NCBI GenBank assembly: GCA_021798195.1
Contig: JAJZYH010000006.1
Span: 1-64,000, forward strand
DNA length: 64,000 bases
From: Thermoplasmata archaeon
GTDB taxonomy: Archaea > Thermoplasmatota > Thermoplasmata > Lutacidiplasmatales > UBA184
Reading direction: 5' to 3'
The translations under genes and the position numbers were made by a program. This document shows, one piece after another, positions 46,887 through 57,021 of the stretch (the first letter of the stretch is position 1; each line of letters opens with the position of its first letter). The notes beneath the pieces were generated by a model that was given only the letters and a program-made list of their open reading frames with translations, did not search any database and was not told the DNA's origin.

Positions 46887-48404
46887 TCAGGGGAGGCCCG
46901 GGCACACCCCGCCTCCACCGGGGTAGCAGGCGCCGAAGATCGGGGACACCGTGATGATGTGGACCAGAAGGAAGGGGAGGATGCCGTAGAGGACGATGAG
47001 GGCCACCAGGATCACCATGCCCATCATCTCGGGGAGGGGGAGGTCCTTGGCGTCGGCCGGGATCCCGTGGGGCGGCCCGAACGAGAGCCGCTGCATCATC
47101 CAGATGTAGAAGGCCGCGGTGACCACGAGGGCCATGAGGGGGAGGAACACGAGGTAGCGCAAGCTCTCCCACGTGGCAAGGAACGCCGAGAACTCGGCCG
47201 GGAAGCTCACCAGGGCGGGGAGCCCCAGCGATGCGAGGGACCCCACCATGAGCATGGTGCTGAGGATGGGGGTGCGCGAGGTCATCCCCCCCACCGAGGG
47301 GATGTCCCGGGTCCCGAAGCTGTGGTGCACCGATCCCGAGATCATGAACAGGAGGCCGCTCACGAGGCCGTGGGCGAACATGAGCAGGACCGCCGCCATG
47401 ACGCCCAGCTGGGTCCAGAGCCCGATGGCGAGGAGGACCACTCCCATGTGGTTGATGGAGGAATAGGCCACCAGGCGCTTCAGGTCCCGCTGGGAGAGGG
47501 AGAGGTAGGCGCCCCAGACGATGGACAGGAAGGCGAAGAAGAAGACCAGGGGCGTGAGGGCCTCCCGTCCCAGGGAAAGGAGCGGGAACGCGAGGCGGAT
47601 GAGCCCGTAGCCTCCCATCTTGAGCAGGAGCGCGGCGAGGAATACGGATCCCCCGGTGGGGGCCTCCACGTGCGCATCGGGTAGCCAGGTGTGGAACGGG
47701 ACCATGGGGAGCTTCACGCCGAAGCCGAAGAGGAGCCCCCCGAACAGGAAGACCTGGGCCACCTCCGGGATGCTGGCGTTGTAGCCCTGCACGGCGGTCA
47801 TGTCCGTGAAGTCGAAGGAGGGCCAGTGCCCCAGGAAGACCATGGCGAGGAGCGAGACCAGCATCACCACGCTGGCCACGTGCGTGTAGACGAAGAACTT
47901 GAGGGCGGCGTACTGCCGCCGGGGCCCTCCCCAGTGTCCGATGAGGAAGAACATGGGGATCAGGACCACCTCCCAGAAGACGAAGAACAGGAGGATGTCC
48001 AGCGACACGAAGACGCCCAGGAGGCCCGCGTTGGTGAGGAGCAGGAGGCCGAAGAATCCAGCCGGGTTCTTCTCTTCCCCCCAGTGGTAGATCACGGTGG
48101 CCACCGTGATCACCGCGGAGAGGAGGAGGAAGGGAAGGCTGATCCCGTCGATCCCCACGGCGTAGTCGATGGAGAGGCCCGGGGAGCCCGGGGCCCCCAT
48201 GAACGTGAACCACGTGTTCACCTGGAGGAACTGGTAGCTCAGGAGCTCGCTCAAGGAGAACATGGCGAGGAGTCCCAGCGTGACCACCAGGGTGGCGATG
48301 GCCGTCCCCAGGGCGACGAACCGGGCGCTCCGGCCGGCCACGAAGGTGAGGGCGGTCCCTCCGAAGGCGAGGACCAGGAGGATGGTGAGAGGGGAGATCT
48401 CCAT
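46887..48404 (-). CDS. nuoM: Complex I-like subunit M
   Basis: FFVFWEVVLIPMFFLIGHWGG, LPDAHVEAPTGGSVFLAALLLKMGGYGLIR, LKRLVAYSSINHMG. Confidence 0.95.
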   Translation of the reverse strand: MEISPLTILLVLAFGGTALTFVAGRSARFVALGTAIATLVVTLGLLAMFSLSELLSYQFLQVNTWFTFMGAPGSPGLSIDYAVGIDGISLPFLLLSAVITVATVIYHWGEEKNPAGFFGLLLLTNAGLLGVFVSLDILLFFVFWEVVLIPMFFLIGHWGGPRRQYAALKFFVYTHVASVVMLVSLLAMVFLGHWPSFDFTDMTAVQGYNASIPEVAQVFLFGGLLFGFGVKLPMVPFHTWLPDAHVEAPTGGSVFLAALLLKMGGYGLIRLAFPLLSLGREALTPLVFFFAFLSIVWGAYLSLSQRDLKRLVAYSSINHMGVVLLAIGLWTQLGVMAAVLLMFAHGLVSGLLFMISGSVHHSFGTRDIPSVGGMTSRTPILSTMLMVGSLASLGLPALVSFPAEFSAFLATWESLRYLVFLPLMALVVTAAFYIWMMQRLSFGPPHGIPADAKDLPLPEMMGMVILVALIVLYGILPFLLVHIITVSPIFGACYPGGGGVCPGLP

Positions 48405-48407
48405 GGT

Positions 48408-50486
48408 CTATCCCCCTCCCAGGATCCCGGAAAGGTGCGGGACCACGAACAAGAAGAACGCGACGAGGACCACGAGGCCCAGGATCACCCAGGAGGCGTA
48501 GTTGCTCACGAGGCCGGTCTGGAGCTTCCGCCCCCTCGTGGAGATCCCCGAAAAGACCTCCTCGAAGCCGTGGATGGTCCCGTCGATGACGTAGCGGTCG
48601 ATCCAGGCGAAGCCCCGAGCGATCCCCAGGATCACCGAGCGGCCGAAGGCGTCGTAGGCGTCGTCGATGTAATACCGGTGCAGGAGGACACCATGGATCC
48701 GGGGGAGGGGACCCGCGGCCGGGAGGGCATAGACCCGGCCGTTCCCCCAGAGCCGCCAGGCCGTGGTGAGCCCCAGGAGAGCGAGCCCCAGGGAAATGGC
48801 GCTGATGACAAGGTCCGGGGTGGAGAAAATCCATCCGCTCCCGGTGTAGGTGAATCCGAAGAGGCCCCAGCTCAAGCCCGGGAGGAGCCCGCGGAACGCG
48901 GGAAGGAGCGGCAAAAAGCCGGCCGCCACGCTCAGGGCGGCGAGGATCACGAGGGGTCCCCGCATGATCCAGGAGGGCTCGTGGGGGTCCGTCGGGGGGT
49001 GGGTTCCCGCCGCCCCGGGGTGGGGGGCGGACGGGGGGGCCCCGCGGTAGCGGTCCCCGCTGAACGCCAGGAAGACCAGCCGGAAGATGTAGAGGGCGGT
49101 GAGGAAGACCGCAAGGAGCGCGAGGGCGAAGAAGGGCCAGGCCACCGCATCGGCCTGGGCCGCCGCGTAGGTGAGCCCCAGGAGGTCATCCTTGGAGAAG
49201 AACCCCGAGAAGGGGGGGATCCCGGAGAGGGCGAGGGCTCCCACGAGCATCGTCGTCGCGGTGACCGGCATGTACTTGCGCAGTCCCCCCATCTTGAACA
49301 GGTCCTGGGTTCCCACCACATGGATCACGGAACCGGCGGCGAGGAACAGGAGGGCCTTGAAGAACGCGTGGGTGAACAGGTGGAACATGGCGGCACCGGG
49401 GCCCACGAACGTGCCCGAGACATCGCTCACGAGGGAGGAGGCCCCCACCGCCATGGCCATGTACCCCAGCTGGGAGATGGTGGAATAGGCGATGACCCGC
49501 TTGATGTCCGGCGCCACGACACCCATGGTGCCGGCGAAGAAGCTCGTGAATCCCCCGATGGCGAGGATGATGAGGGAGGTGATCTCGGTGAAGCCGAGGA
49601 AGATCGCCGTGATGGCCAGGAGGTAGATCCCCGCCGCCACCATCGTGGCGGCGTGGATGAGGGCGCTCACCGTGGTGGGTCCTTCCATGGCGTCGGGAAG
49701 CCAGGGGTGGAGGGGGAACTGGGCGCTCTTCCCCACGGCGCCCCCCAGGATCATGACCCCCCCGAAGCCCATGAGCCAGGGGTTCGCGTTCTGCGCCACG
49801 ATCCCGGCCGGAAGGAACGTCGTGGCGCTATTCGCGTTGGGCGTGGTGAACGTGAACCCGGCGCAGGCCCAGGGGAGGCCCCCTCCCACGGAGGCCCCGG
49901 GGCAACTCGTGCCCGGGTACAGGACGGCGTGGGGGTCCACGACCCCGGCGAAGGCCGTGAAGAAGACGAAGATCCCGATGAAGAACATCACGTCGCCCAC
50001 CCGGGTCACCAGGAACGCCTTCTTCGCCGCCGCGGCCGCCTCCGGCTTCTTCCAGAAGAACCCGATGAGGAGGTACGAGCAGACGCCCACGAGCTCCCAG
50101 AACAGCACGAATTCGAGGTAGTTGTCCGCCAGGACCAGCGCATTCATCGCGGTGAGGAACAGCATGAGCTCCGCGTAGTAGCGCGGCAGGCCCTCCTCGT
50201 GCCCCATGTACTCCAGGGAGTAGACCACCACGAGGAGTCCCACCCCGTTCACCACGAGGAGCATGAGGGCCCCCAGGGGGCTCACCAGGGTCCCCATGGC
50301 GAAGTTCGTGCCGTTGGGAAGGCCGAACCAGACGAAGCTCACGTCGTGGTAGGGGAGGGGGGCCCCCATCTCGGAGAGGGCCACGTAGAGGCCCCAGACC
50401 AGGGCAAGTCCCTCGGCCACCACGGCCCAGAGGCCGCCCCCGTTCTTGAGGCGGGTGCCCAGGAGACCGATGAGGACGAACGCCAC
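48408..50486 (-). CDS. nuoL: Complex I-like subunit L (true start possibly slightly upstream)
   Basis: FVLFWELVGVCSYLLIGFFW, LPDAMEGPTTVSALIHAATMVAAGIYL, IKRVIAYSTISQLGYMA. Confidence 0.95.
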   Translation of the reverse strand: MAFVLIGLLGTRLKNGGGLWAVVAEGLALVWGLYVALSEMGAPLPYHDVSFVWFGLPNGTNFAMGTLVSPLGALMLLVVNGVGLLVVVYSLEYMGHEEGLPRYYAELMLFLTAMNALVLADNYLEFVLFWELVGVCSYLLIGFFWKKPEAAAAAKKAFLVTRVGDVMFFIGIFVFFTAFAGVVDPHAVLYPGTSCPGASVGGGLPWACAGFTFTTPNANSATTFLPAGIVAQNANPWLMGFGGVMILGGAVGKSAQFPLHPWLPDAMEGPTTVSALIHAATMVAAGIYLLAITAIFLGFTEITSLIILAIGGFTSFFAGTMGVVAPDIKRVIAYSTISQLGYMAMAVGASSLVSDVSGTFVGPGAAMFHLFTHAFFKALLFLAAGSVIHVVGTQDLFKMGGLRKYMPVTATTMLVGALALSGIPPFSGFFSKDDLLGLTYAAAQADAVAWPFFALALLAVFLTALYIFRLVFLAFSGDRYRGAPPSAPHPGAAGTHPPTDPHEPSWIMRGPLVILAALSVAAGFLPLLPAFRGLLPGLSWGLFGFTYTGSGWIFSTPDLVISAISLGLALLGLTTAWRLWGNGRVYALPAAGPLPRIHGVLLHRYYIDDAYDAFGRSVILGIARGFAWIDRYVIDGTIHGFEEVFSGISTRGRKLQTGLVSNYASWVILGLVVLVAFFLFVVPHLSGILGGG

Positions 50487-50547
50487 CGCGGGAAAGAGGG
50501 GGACCAGGAACGCGTACTGAAATGCGGGCTCCAGCTTCCTCCCTCCG

Positions 50548-50865
50548 TCAGAGTTTCAGGTCCATCGCCTTCGCCACGTCCACGCTGCCCCGGACGCGGT
50601 TCAGCGCGAGGACGATGGCGAGACCCACCGCCACTTCCGTGGCCGCGAGGCCCACGAGGACCACGGCCACCGCCTGCCCGGTCACGCCCAGGATGGAGGG
50701 GCCGGGAGCGTACGCGGAGAACGCGATGAAGTTCAGGATGGCGGTGTTCATGATGATCTCCACCGAGATGAGGAGGAGGATGAAGTTCCGGCGGGTGAGC
50801 ACGCCGAAGGTGCCCACGGCGAAGAGGATCCCGCTCCCCGCGAGGATGTCGTCGAAGGGGATCAT
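50548..50865 (-). CDS. nuoK: Complex I-like subunit K
   Basis: GTFGVLTRRNFILLLISVEIIMNTAILNFIAFS. Confidence 0.93.
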   Translation of the reverse strand: MIPFDDILAGSGILFAVGTFGVLTRRNFILLLISVEIIMNTAILNFIAFSAYAPGPSILGVTGQAVAVVLVGLAATEVAVGLAIVLALNRVRGSVDVAKAMDLKL

Positions 50866-51377
50866 GGCACGCCTCCGCGGGGAGGGGAGGGCGCCCCGCG
50901 CATCTCCCGCGCCAGGTGGATGGATCCCGCGAGGGCGCTCAGCATCACGAGCCCCAGGAGCAATAGCCAGGCCCCGTTCCGGGTGAAGAGGTTCGCGGAG
51001 AGGGCGGTCACGTCATAGGCCGAATAGGCCGTTCCCCCGGGCACTCCCGCGGCGAGGGCCACCAGGACGGCCCCCAACGCCAGCGCGAGGAGGATCGGGA
51101 CCGGGCCCACGCCGGCCCCGGCCTCCCGGACGAAGATCCTCTTCTTGATCACCATCACCGCGAAGAGAAGGAGGATGGTGACGGCCCCGGCATACACCGC
51201 GAGCTGGAGGACCCCGAGGAAGGCGGCGTACAGGACGAAGTAGATGGCCGAGAGGGTCACGAAGAACCCGCCGATCCAGATGATGGTGTGGACCACCTCC
51301 CGCGCCAGGAGGGCGAGGAGGGCCGTGACCACGGCGATCCCCAGGAGGACCGCCATCAGCAGGGTCTCTGGGGTCAC
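50862..51377 (-). CDS. nuoJ: Complex I-like subunit J
   Basis: HTIIWIGGFFVTLSAIYFVLYAAFLGVLQLAVYAGAVTILLLFAVM. Confidence 0.9.
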   Translation of the reverse strand: MTPETLLMAVLLGIAVVTALLALLAREVVHTIIWIGGFFVTLSAIYFVLYAAFLGVLQLAVYAGAVTILLLFAVMVIKKRIFVREAGAGVGPVPILLALALGAVLVALAAGVPGGTAYSAYDVTALSANLFTRNGAWLLLLGLVMLSALAGSIHLAREMRGAPSPPRGGVP

Positions 51378-52195
51378 GGATGGGCCCCCCAGTAGAGACA
51401 CTCCTTGGGGCACACGGAGATGCAGGTCCCGCACCGGACGCAATCCGCATCGTTCACCATGGGCTCCTTCCAGATCCGCTTGGGAAGCTTTTCCCCCGGT
51501 TTCGGCTGCGGCTTGGGAATGTCGATCATGGTGATGCATTTCGTGGGGCAGTCGCGGGCGCAGGCGTTGCAGCCGATGCAGAGGTCCTGGTCCAGGAGGA
51601 TGGCGTCCTCGTTGACCGGCCGCTCCTGCCGGATGGGGTTCATGGGGAGCTTGGTCTGGTAGATCGAGTACATCCGCTGGGGAGAGTAGACCATCTCCGA
51701 CCGGTGGTTCGTGGTGATGGTGTAGTTGGAGGTCATGGTGAGGCAGCCCTCGGGGCAGGCGTCGGAGCAGAACCCGCAGAAGGAGCACTTCCCGTAGTCG
51801 ATCTCGGGGCACTTCTTCGACTTCCCGTTCCCCAGGTCCACGTTCACCATCTCGATGCAGACGTCGGGGCAACTGAAGGCGCAGAGGTTGCAGGAGATGC
51901 AGGTGGCGATGTTCAGCGCGTGGACCCCCCGGTAGTTGTCCCAGACCTCCCCCACGCCGATGGGCCGGCCCGATTGGACCGCCACGCGCTTGCGGAACTC
52001 GGGATCCTCCAGGCGCTCGTAGGGGTAGACGATGGTGGAGGGACGCCAGAGGCTCTTCACGAACTGCTTCGCGGCGGTGGCCATGGGGATCACCACCAGG
52101 CCGGCGAGGCCCTGGGGGCCGGGGGCCGGAGCGGTCTTCTTGACGGCCGCCGGCGGGGGTGTGGGGGGAGGAGGGGGAGCACTCGTCGCCGCCAT
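51374..52195 (-). CDS. nuoI: Complex I-like subunit I with four [4Fe-4S] motifs
   Basis: CISCNLCAFSCP, CSFCGFCSDACP, CIGCNACARDCP, CVRCGTCISVCP. Confidence 0.93.
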   Translation of the reverse strand: MAATSAPPPPPTPPPAAVKKTAPAPGPQGLAGLVVIPMATAAKQFVKSLWRPSTIVYPYERLEDPEFRKRVAVQSGRPIGVGEVWDNYRGVHALNIATCISCNLCAFSCPDVCIEMVNVDLGNGKSKKCPEIDYGKCSFCGFCSDACPEGCLTMTSNYTITTNHRSEMVYSPQRMYSIYQTKLPMNPIRQERPVNEDAILLDQDLCIGCNACARDCPTKCITMIDIPKPQPKPGEKLPKRIWKEPMVNDADCVRCGTCISVCPKECLYWGAHP

Positions 52196-52241
52196 GGTTG
52201 CTACCTCATTCCCCCGGGGACTCTTCTCAGGTCAAGAAGCT

Positions 52242-53363
52242 TCACAGCGCGGGCCATGTGAGATGGGGCCACCCCCAGACCACCAGAGCCGCCGCGATCA
52301 CGATGTTGGCCAGGGAGAGGGGGAGCATCCGCTTCCACCCCACCTGGAGCAGTTGATCGGTCCGGACGCGGGGAAGCGCGGCCCGCACCCAGATGAACAC
52401 CCCGAACACGAGGTAGGTCTTGATCTGGAACCAGACGATGCCGCCCAGGGGGAAGGCGGCCAGGGGGGCGAGGGGGCCCGGGAGGGTCCAGCCGCCCAGG
52501 AAGAGGAGCACGATGAGATAGCTCCCCACGAGCCCCCGGACGTAGTCCCCCAGCATGGTCATGGCGAAGAGCATCCCGCCGTACTCCGTGCTCCAGCCCT
52601 CCACCAGCTCGGCCTCGGCCTCGGGGAGGTCGAAGGGGATCCGTTCCATCTCGGCGAGCATCGCCACGGAGAACACGACGAGGCCCAGGATGAGGGGCAA
52701 CCAGAACCACCCGTAGCGGGCCTGGTCCATCACGATGGTGGTGAGGTCGAAGCTGCCCGTGAGGAGGACCACCGAGACCACCGCGAGGAGCAGGGGGATC
52801 TCGTAGGCCACCAGCTGGGCGGCGGTCCGCATCCCTCCGATGAGGGAGTACTTGTTGTTGGAGGACCAGGAGCCCACGAAGATGAACAGGGGGGCGAAAG
52901 AGAAGATGGCGAGGGCGAGGAGCAGGGACAACGGGACGGACCCGCCCACGAAGCCCGTGGAGACCGGCAGGAAGCCCAGGAGGATGATGCTGGTGACCAT
53001 GTAGGCGGTGGGGGCGAGGTAGTAGCCGAACTGGTCGGCCTCGCGGGGAGAGAACACCTGCTTCCGGAAGAGCTTGAGCCCGTCGGCGAGGTTCTGGAGG
53101 AGCCCCGCGAACCCCACGTGCATGGCCCCCCGACGGTCCATGAAGCGGCCCAGGAGCTTGCGCTCCCACCAGATGAGGATGAGCGTGTTCACCAGGCTTG
53201 CCGCGAAGACGATGATCCCGGTCACGAGCCAGGCGAGGGCCACCGCCGCGGTGGTCCAGGGTCCGCCCGGGAGGTTGGAGGCGGATGTGCCCGTGGCGAG
53301 CGCCACGAGGTGGCTCGAGAGCCAGTAGGCGACGTCGTAGAGCGTGACGGTCATGGATCCCAC
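52242..53363 (-). CDS. nuoH: Complex I-like subunit H
   Basis: ERKLLGRFMDRRGAMHVG, GSWSSNNKYSLIGGMRTAAQLVAYEIP, AELVEGWSTEYGGM. Confidence 0.95.
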   Translation of the reverse strand: MGSMTVTLYDVAYWLSSHLVALATGTSASNLPGGPWTTAAVALAWLVTGIIVFAASLVNTLILIWWERKLLGRFMDRRGAMHVGFAGLLQNLADGLKLFRKQVFSPREADQFGYYLAPTAYMVTSIILLGFLPVSTGFVGGSVPLSLLLALAIFSFAPLFIFVGSWSSNNKYSLIGGMRTAAQLVAYEIPLLLAVVSVVLLTGSFDLTTIVMDQARYGWFWLPLILGLVVFSVAMLAEMERIPFDLPEAEAELVEGWSTEYGGMLFAMTMLGDYVRGLVGSYLIVLLFLGGWTLPGPLAPLAAFPLGGIVWFQIKTYLVFGVFIWVRAALPRVRTDQLLQVGWKRMLPLSLANIVIAAALVVWGWPHLTWPAL

Positions 53364-54509
53364 CTATCGGTCCGACTCTCCCACGCAGATGTCCACCGAT
53401 CCCATGATGGGGGGGATGTCCGAGACGCGATAACCCACGAGATAGTCCTTCGCGGCGGCGATGTTCACCATCACCGGCGAGCGGAACTTCACCCGGTAGG
53501 GGTGCTCGGCTCCCTCGTTGATCACGTACGCGAGGGCCTCCCCGTGGGGTTCCTCGATGGCGGCGAACCCCCGGCCCTTGGGATAGCCCCGGCGGAGGAT
53601 GTACGACTCCCGTCCCGGGGGAGGCGTCGGCGTGCCCACGAAGCGCGGCACCTTCTCGGCCAGGACACGGCCGGGGTGATGGTCCAGCCACTCCAGCGTC
53701 TGGCGAACGATGGCGATGGACTGGCGCATCTCCTCCATCCGGACGCGGTAGCGGCCGTAGACGTCGGCCCCATCGTGGGTGGGGATCACGAAGTCCAGTT
53801 CGGGATACGCCGAGTAGGGATGGTCCCGCCGGAGATCCCGGGGGACCCCCGCGGCCCGCAGCATGGGGCCGGTGACACCCAGGTCGAGGCATTCCTTCGC
53901 CTTCAGGATTCCCAGCCCCACGGTCCGCTTGAGGAAGATGTCGGACCGGTCGCAGAGCGCCTCGTAGTCGTGGATCTTCTCCTCCAACCAGTCCATCACC
54001 TTCCGGCACCGGTCGGTGAAACCCACGGGGACGTCGTTCCGGACCCCGCCCACCCGCATGTACTCGTAGGTCATCCGGGCGCCCGTGTAGGATTGGAGGA
54101 GGTCCAGGATGAGGTCCCGGTCCCGCATCCCATAGAGGAACGGGGTCATGAGGCCGATGTCCTGGACGAAGGCGGCGTACCACATGATGTGGGAGGCCAA
54201 CCGCTGGAGCTCGTGCGACATGACCCGGATGTACTCGGCCCGCGCGGGGACGGAGACGCCCAGGGCCTGCTCCACGGCCATGAGGTAGACGTGCTCCCAT
54301 GAGAGGCCCGCCACGTAGCAGGTGCGGTCCATGAGGGTGACCACCTCGTTGTAGCGGCGGTACTCGCAGATCTTCTCGATGCCGCGGTGCAGGAATCCCA
54401 TCTCCGGGTCGGCGTCCACGATGACCTCCCCGTCGATCTTCACCCGGAGATTCCACAGCCCATGGGTCATGGGGTGCTGGGGCCCCATGTTGACCCACAT
54501 CTCAGACAT
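53364..54509 (-). CDS. nuoD: Complex I-like subunit D
   Basis: MGPQHPMTHGLWNLRVKIDGEVIVDADPEMGFLHRGIEKI. Confidence 0.96.
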   Translation of the reverse strand: MSEMWVNMGPQHPMTHGLWNLRVKIDGEVIVDADPEMGFLHRGIEKICEYRRYNEVVTLMDRTCYVAGLSWEHVYLMAVEQALGVSVPARAEYIRVMSHELQRLASHIMWYAAFVQDIGLMTPFLYGMRDRDLILDLLQSYTGARMTYEYMRVGGVRNDVPVGFTDRCRKVMDWLEEKIHDYEALCDRSDIFLKRTVGLGILKAKECLDLGVTGPMLRAAGVPRDLRRDHPYSAYPELDFVIPTHDGADVYGRYRVRMEEMRQSIAIVRQTLEWLDHHPGRVLAEKVPRFVGTPTPPPGRESYILRRGYPKGRGFAAIEEPHGEALAYVINEGAEHPYRVKFRSPVMVNIAAAKDYLVGYRVSDIPPIMGSVDICVGESDR

Positions 54510-54978
54510 GACGGCGCTTCACCTCCAGCTCCTCCGGTTCGTGGAGCTCCATGGACTTGAGAAGCGGATGGAATTCGTAGCCTTCCGGCAGGAAGACCCG
54601 TCTCAGGTCGGGATGACCCACGAACCGGATCCCCACGAGGTCCCAGGTTTCCCGCTCGTGCCAGATGGCCCCCCGCCACACGCCGCTCACCGAATCGATG
54701 TGCGGATCCTCCCCGGGGACCCACGCGGAGATCTCCAGGTACGTCCGGAACTCATCGGACCAGAGGAGGTAGAGGACCTCGCGACGCTCGACCCAGTCCA
54801 CCCCTCCCACCATGCTGCAATGGCAGAACGTGGCCTGGTCCCGGAGCCACCGGGCGATGGGGACGATGGATCCCGGGTCCACCTCCAGCCGGGCGAGGAC
54901 GCCGGGTCGTAGGGCGACGCTCTGCACCGCGGAGGGGAACTCCGCCTGAAGCCGGGGGACCACTTCCTCTGCCTTCAT
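54502..54978 (-). CDS. nuoC: Complex I-like subunit C
   Basis: VEWRREVLYLLWSDEF-type core; WHERETWDLVGIRFVGHPDLRRVFLPEGYEFHPL. Confidence 0.92.
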   Translation of the reverse strand: MKAEEVVPRLQAEFPSAVQSVALRPGVLARLEVDPGSIVPIARWLRDQATFCHCSMVGGVDWVERREVLYLLWSDEFRTYLEISAWVPGEDPHIDSVSGVWRGAIWHERETWDLVGIRFVGHPDLRRVFLPEGYEFHPLLKSMELHEPEELEVKRRHV

Positions 54979-55027
54979 GATCCGCTTGACCCTCCGGGAC
55001 CCGGGCTGCCTCCTACCCCCGGACGCT

Positions 55028-55639
55028 TTATTCCTTGCGCTCTTGGATCAGGCGTTCCAGCCGGAGGACCCCGTCGAGCATCGCCTCCGGGCGGGGGGGA
55101 CATCCCGCAATGTAGACGTCCACTGGGACCAGCTTGTCCACGCCGGGCACGACGCTGTAGGCGGTCCGGAACGGGCCCCCACCGGTGGCGCAGTTTCCCA
55201 TGGCGATGACCCACTTGGGCTCGGGCATCTGCTCATAGAGCGTGATGAGCTTGTGGGCGACCTTCCAGGTCACCGTCCCGTTCACGATGAGGAGGTCGCT
55301 CTGTCGGGGGGAGGACCGCGGGAGGATCCCGAACCGCTCGGCGTCCCACCGTGCCCCGAAGGCGCTCGCGAACTCGATGGCACAGCATGCGAGCCCCCAG
55401 TGGAGCGGGAAGAGGCTGTTGCGGCCGGCCCAGTTGAAGACCGGTTTGGTGAGCTGGTCCATCCCCTGGCGCGCCAGGAGATCCCGCAGGGCCTCCTTGG
55501 CCTCGGGGATGAACTCTCGCGCCCGGACCGCTTCGATCTCCCACAGGGGGACGCCAGCCGCCGTGGGAGGCGCCGGGCTCGCGGAAGCTTCCTCGCGGAC
55601 CGCCGCTCGAGGGCTGGTCTGTTGCGTGCTCACACCCAT
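55028..55639 (-). CDS. nuoB: Complex I-like subunit B
   Basis: [44 protein letters not shown]. Confidence 0.96.
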   Translation of the reverse strand: MGVSTQQTSPRAAVREEASASPAPPTAAGVPLWEIEAVRAREFIPEAKEALRDLLARQGMDQLTKPVFNWAGRNSLFPLHWGLACCAIEFASAFGARWDAERFGILPRSSPRQSDLLIVNGTVTWKVAHKLITLYEQMPEPKWVIAMGNCATGGGPFRTAYSVVPGVDKLVPVDVYIAGCPPRPEAMLDGVLRLERLIQERKE

Positions 55640-56001
55640 AGGCTTTCCTCCCCCCGAAGAGCGTAGTAGATCCCCACGAGAGCCAGTACCGTGAACCCAC
55701 CGGCGATGAGCGCCGGGGTCCACCAAACGCCGACCAGCGCCCGGAAGGACACCGCCCAGAGAGCGAGGACGAATCCCAGCACATCCACGGCGACGAACAC
55801 GATGGCGAAGACATAGTGCTGGCTGGGGAAATCGATCTGGGCTTCTCCCTCGGGTTCCTCGCCACACTCGTAGGTCGTCGCCTGCAGGTAGGACCTACGA
55901 CGGCGGGCCCCCAGGATGCGGTTCAGCAATAGGGAACCTCCTCCAAAGGCCGTGGCGATGATCACGAACACGAGGAATGAGGAGATTCCGGGACCTGCCA
56001 T
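55630..56001 (-). CDS. nuoA: Complex I-like subunit A
   Basis: [38 protein letters not shown]. Confidence 0.93.
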   Translation of the reverse strand: MAGPGISSFLVFVIIATAFGGGSLLLNRILGARRRRSYLQATTYECGEEPEGEAQIDFPSQHYVFAIVFVAVDVLGFVLALWAVSFRALVGVWWTPALIAGGFTVLALVGIYYALRGEESLWV

Positions 56002-56102
56002 CGTGACCCCCTTGGCCTGAAAGAGCCGACGTTTCCATCGGCGGGGAGTATATAAGAACCATGAAACAGAGCGAGGGCCAGGCAGGGCGGAAGAGCCGCG
56101 GA

Positions 56103-56906
56103 TCAGGAGAAACGCGGGGGTCTCTTCGCCAGGAACGCGCGGATCCCCTCCGGGAGTTCCGGTCCCCGGGTCGCCTCCACCATGGCCCGACGCTCCAGGG
56201 AGAGCTGGGCTTCCAGAGGCTGGTGGTAGGCGGCCAGAAGGAGCCTCTTGATGGCCCCATACGCACGGGTGGGTCCCTGGGCGAGTTCCCGCGCGCGCTC
56301 GTGGGCGCGGTCCAGGAGCGCATCCGAGGGCACGATCTCGTGGACCAGGGAGAGCTCCAACGCTTCCTGGGCGGATAGGCGGCCCGGGCCGAAGAGGAGC
56401 CGCTGGGCCTCCCCGATGCCGAGGAAGTGGGGAAGGAAGTAGGTGAGTCCCCCGTCGGGGATTGCCCCCAGGGAAGGGAACGCCACCACCAGAGAGGCCG
56501 TGGGCGACGCCACACGCCAATCACAGGCGAGGGCGAGGGACATCCCACCCCCGGCGGCGACCCCGGGCAGGGCGGCCACCACGGGCTTCGCCATCTCCAC
56601 GATCTCGCGGACGCAGCGCTCCTGCTCTCCCACGAGGTCGTGGAACATGCTGGGGAGGTTCCCGGCCTCGAGGCTCTCCCCCATGGCGGCCACGTCCCCT
56701 CCGGCCGAGAAGGCCCGACCCTCTCCCGTGAGGAGAACGGCCCGGATCGCCGGGTCCTGGGCGGCCTCCTGCAGGGCGAGCCGGAGCTCCCGGATCTCCG
56801 CGGGCCCGAACGAGTTGAGGCGCTCCGGGCGTTGGAAGGTGAGGCTCCGGACCCCCTCCCGGGTCTCCACACGAAGATGCGGCCTCTCCTTCGGGGTTGT
56901 GGGCAT
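56103..56906 (-). CDS. Enoyl-CoA hydratase/isomerase family protein
   Basis: LTFQRPERLNSFGPAEIREL, LLTGEGRAFSAGGDVAAMG, PVVAALPGVAAGGGMSLALACDWRVAS. Confidence 0.93.
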   Translation of the reverse strand: MPTTPKERPHLRVETREGVRSLTFQRPERLNSFGPAEIRELRLALQEAAQDPAIRAVLLTGEGRAFSAGGDVAAMGESLEAGNLPSMFHDLVGEQERCVREIVEMAKPVVAALPGVAAGGGMSLALACDWRVASPTASLVVAFPSLGAIPDGGLTYFLPHFLGIGEAQRLLFGPGRLSAQEALELSLVHEIVPSDALLDRAHERARELAQGPTRAYGAIKRLLLAAYHQPLEAQLSLERRAMVEATRGPELPEGIRAFLAKRPPRFS

Positions 56907-57021
56907 GGTGCACCTTCCCCGACCACGGGGAGGGCCTATTCAAGAATTTGGGTACTGCTCCCCACCGCGTCTTGCCCCCAACCCGTTTATGCGGCGCCTT
57001 CATGGCGCTCCTCGGAAGGGC

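Noticed and set aside
47691-50729. 1012-aa plus-strand ORF opposite nuoL/nuoM
   Set aside because: Shadow of the nuo operon; E/G/H/R-rich composition typical of antisense frames.
52032-54302. 756-aa plus and 765-aa minus ORFs over nuoH/nuoD
   Set aside because: Alternative frames of the conserved nuo genes, no coherent domains.
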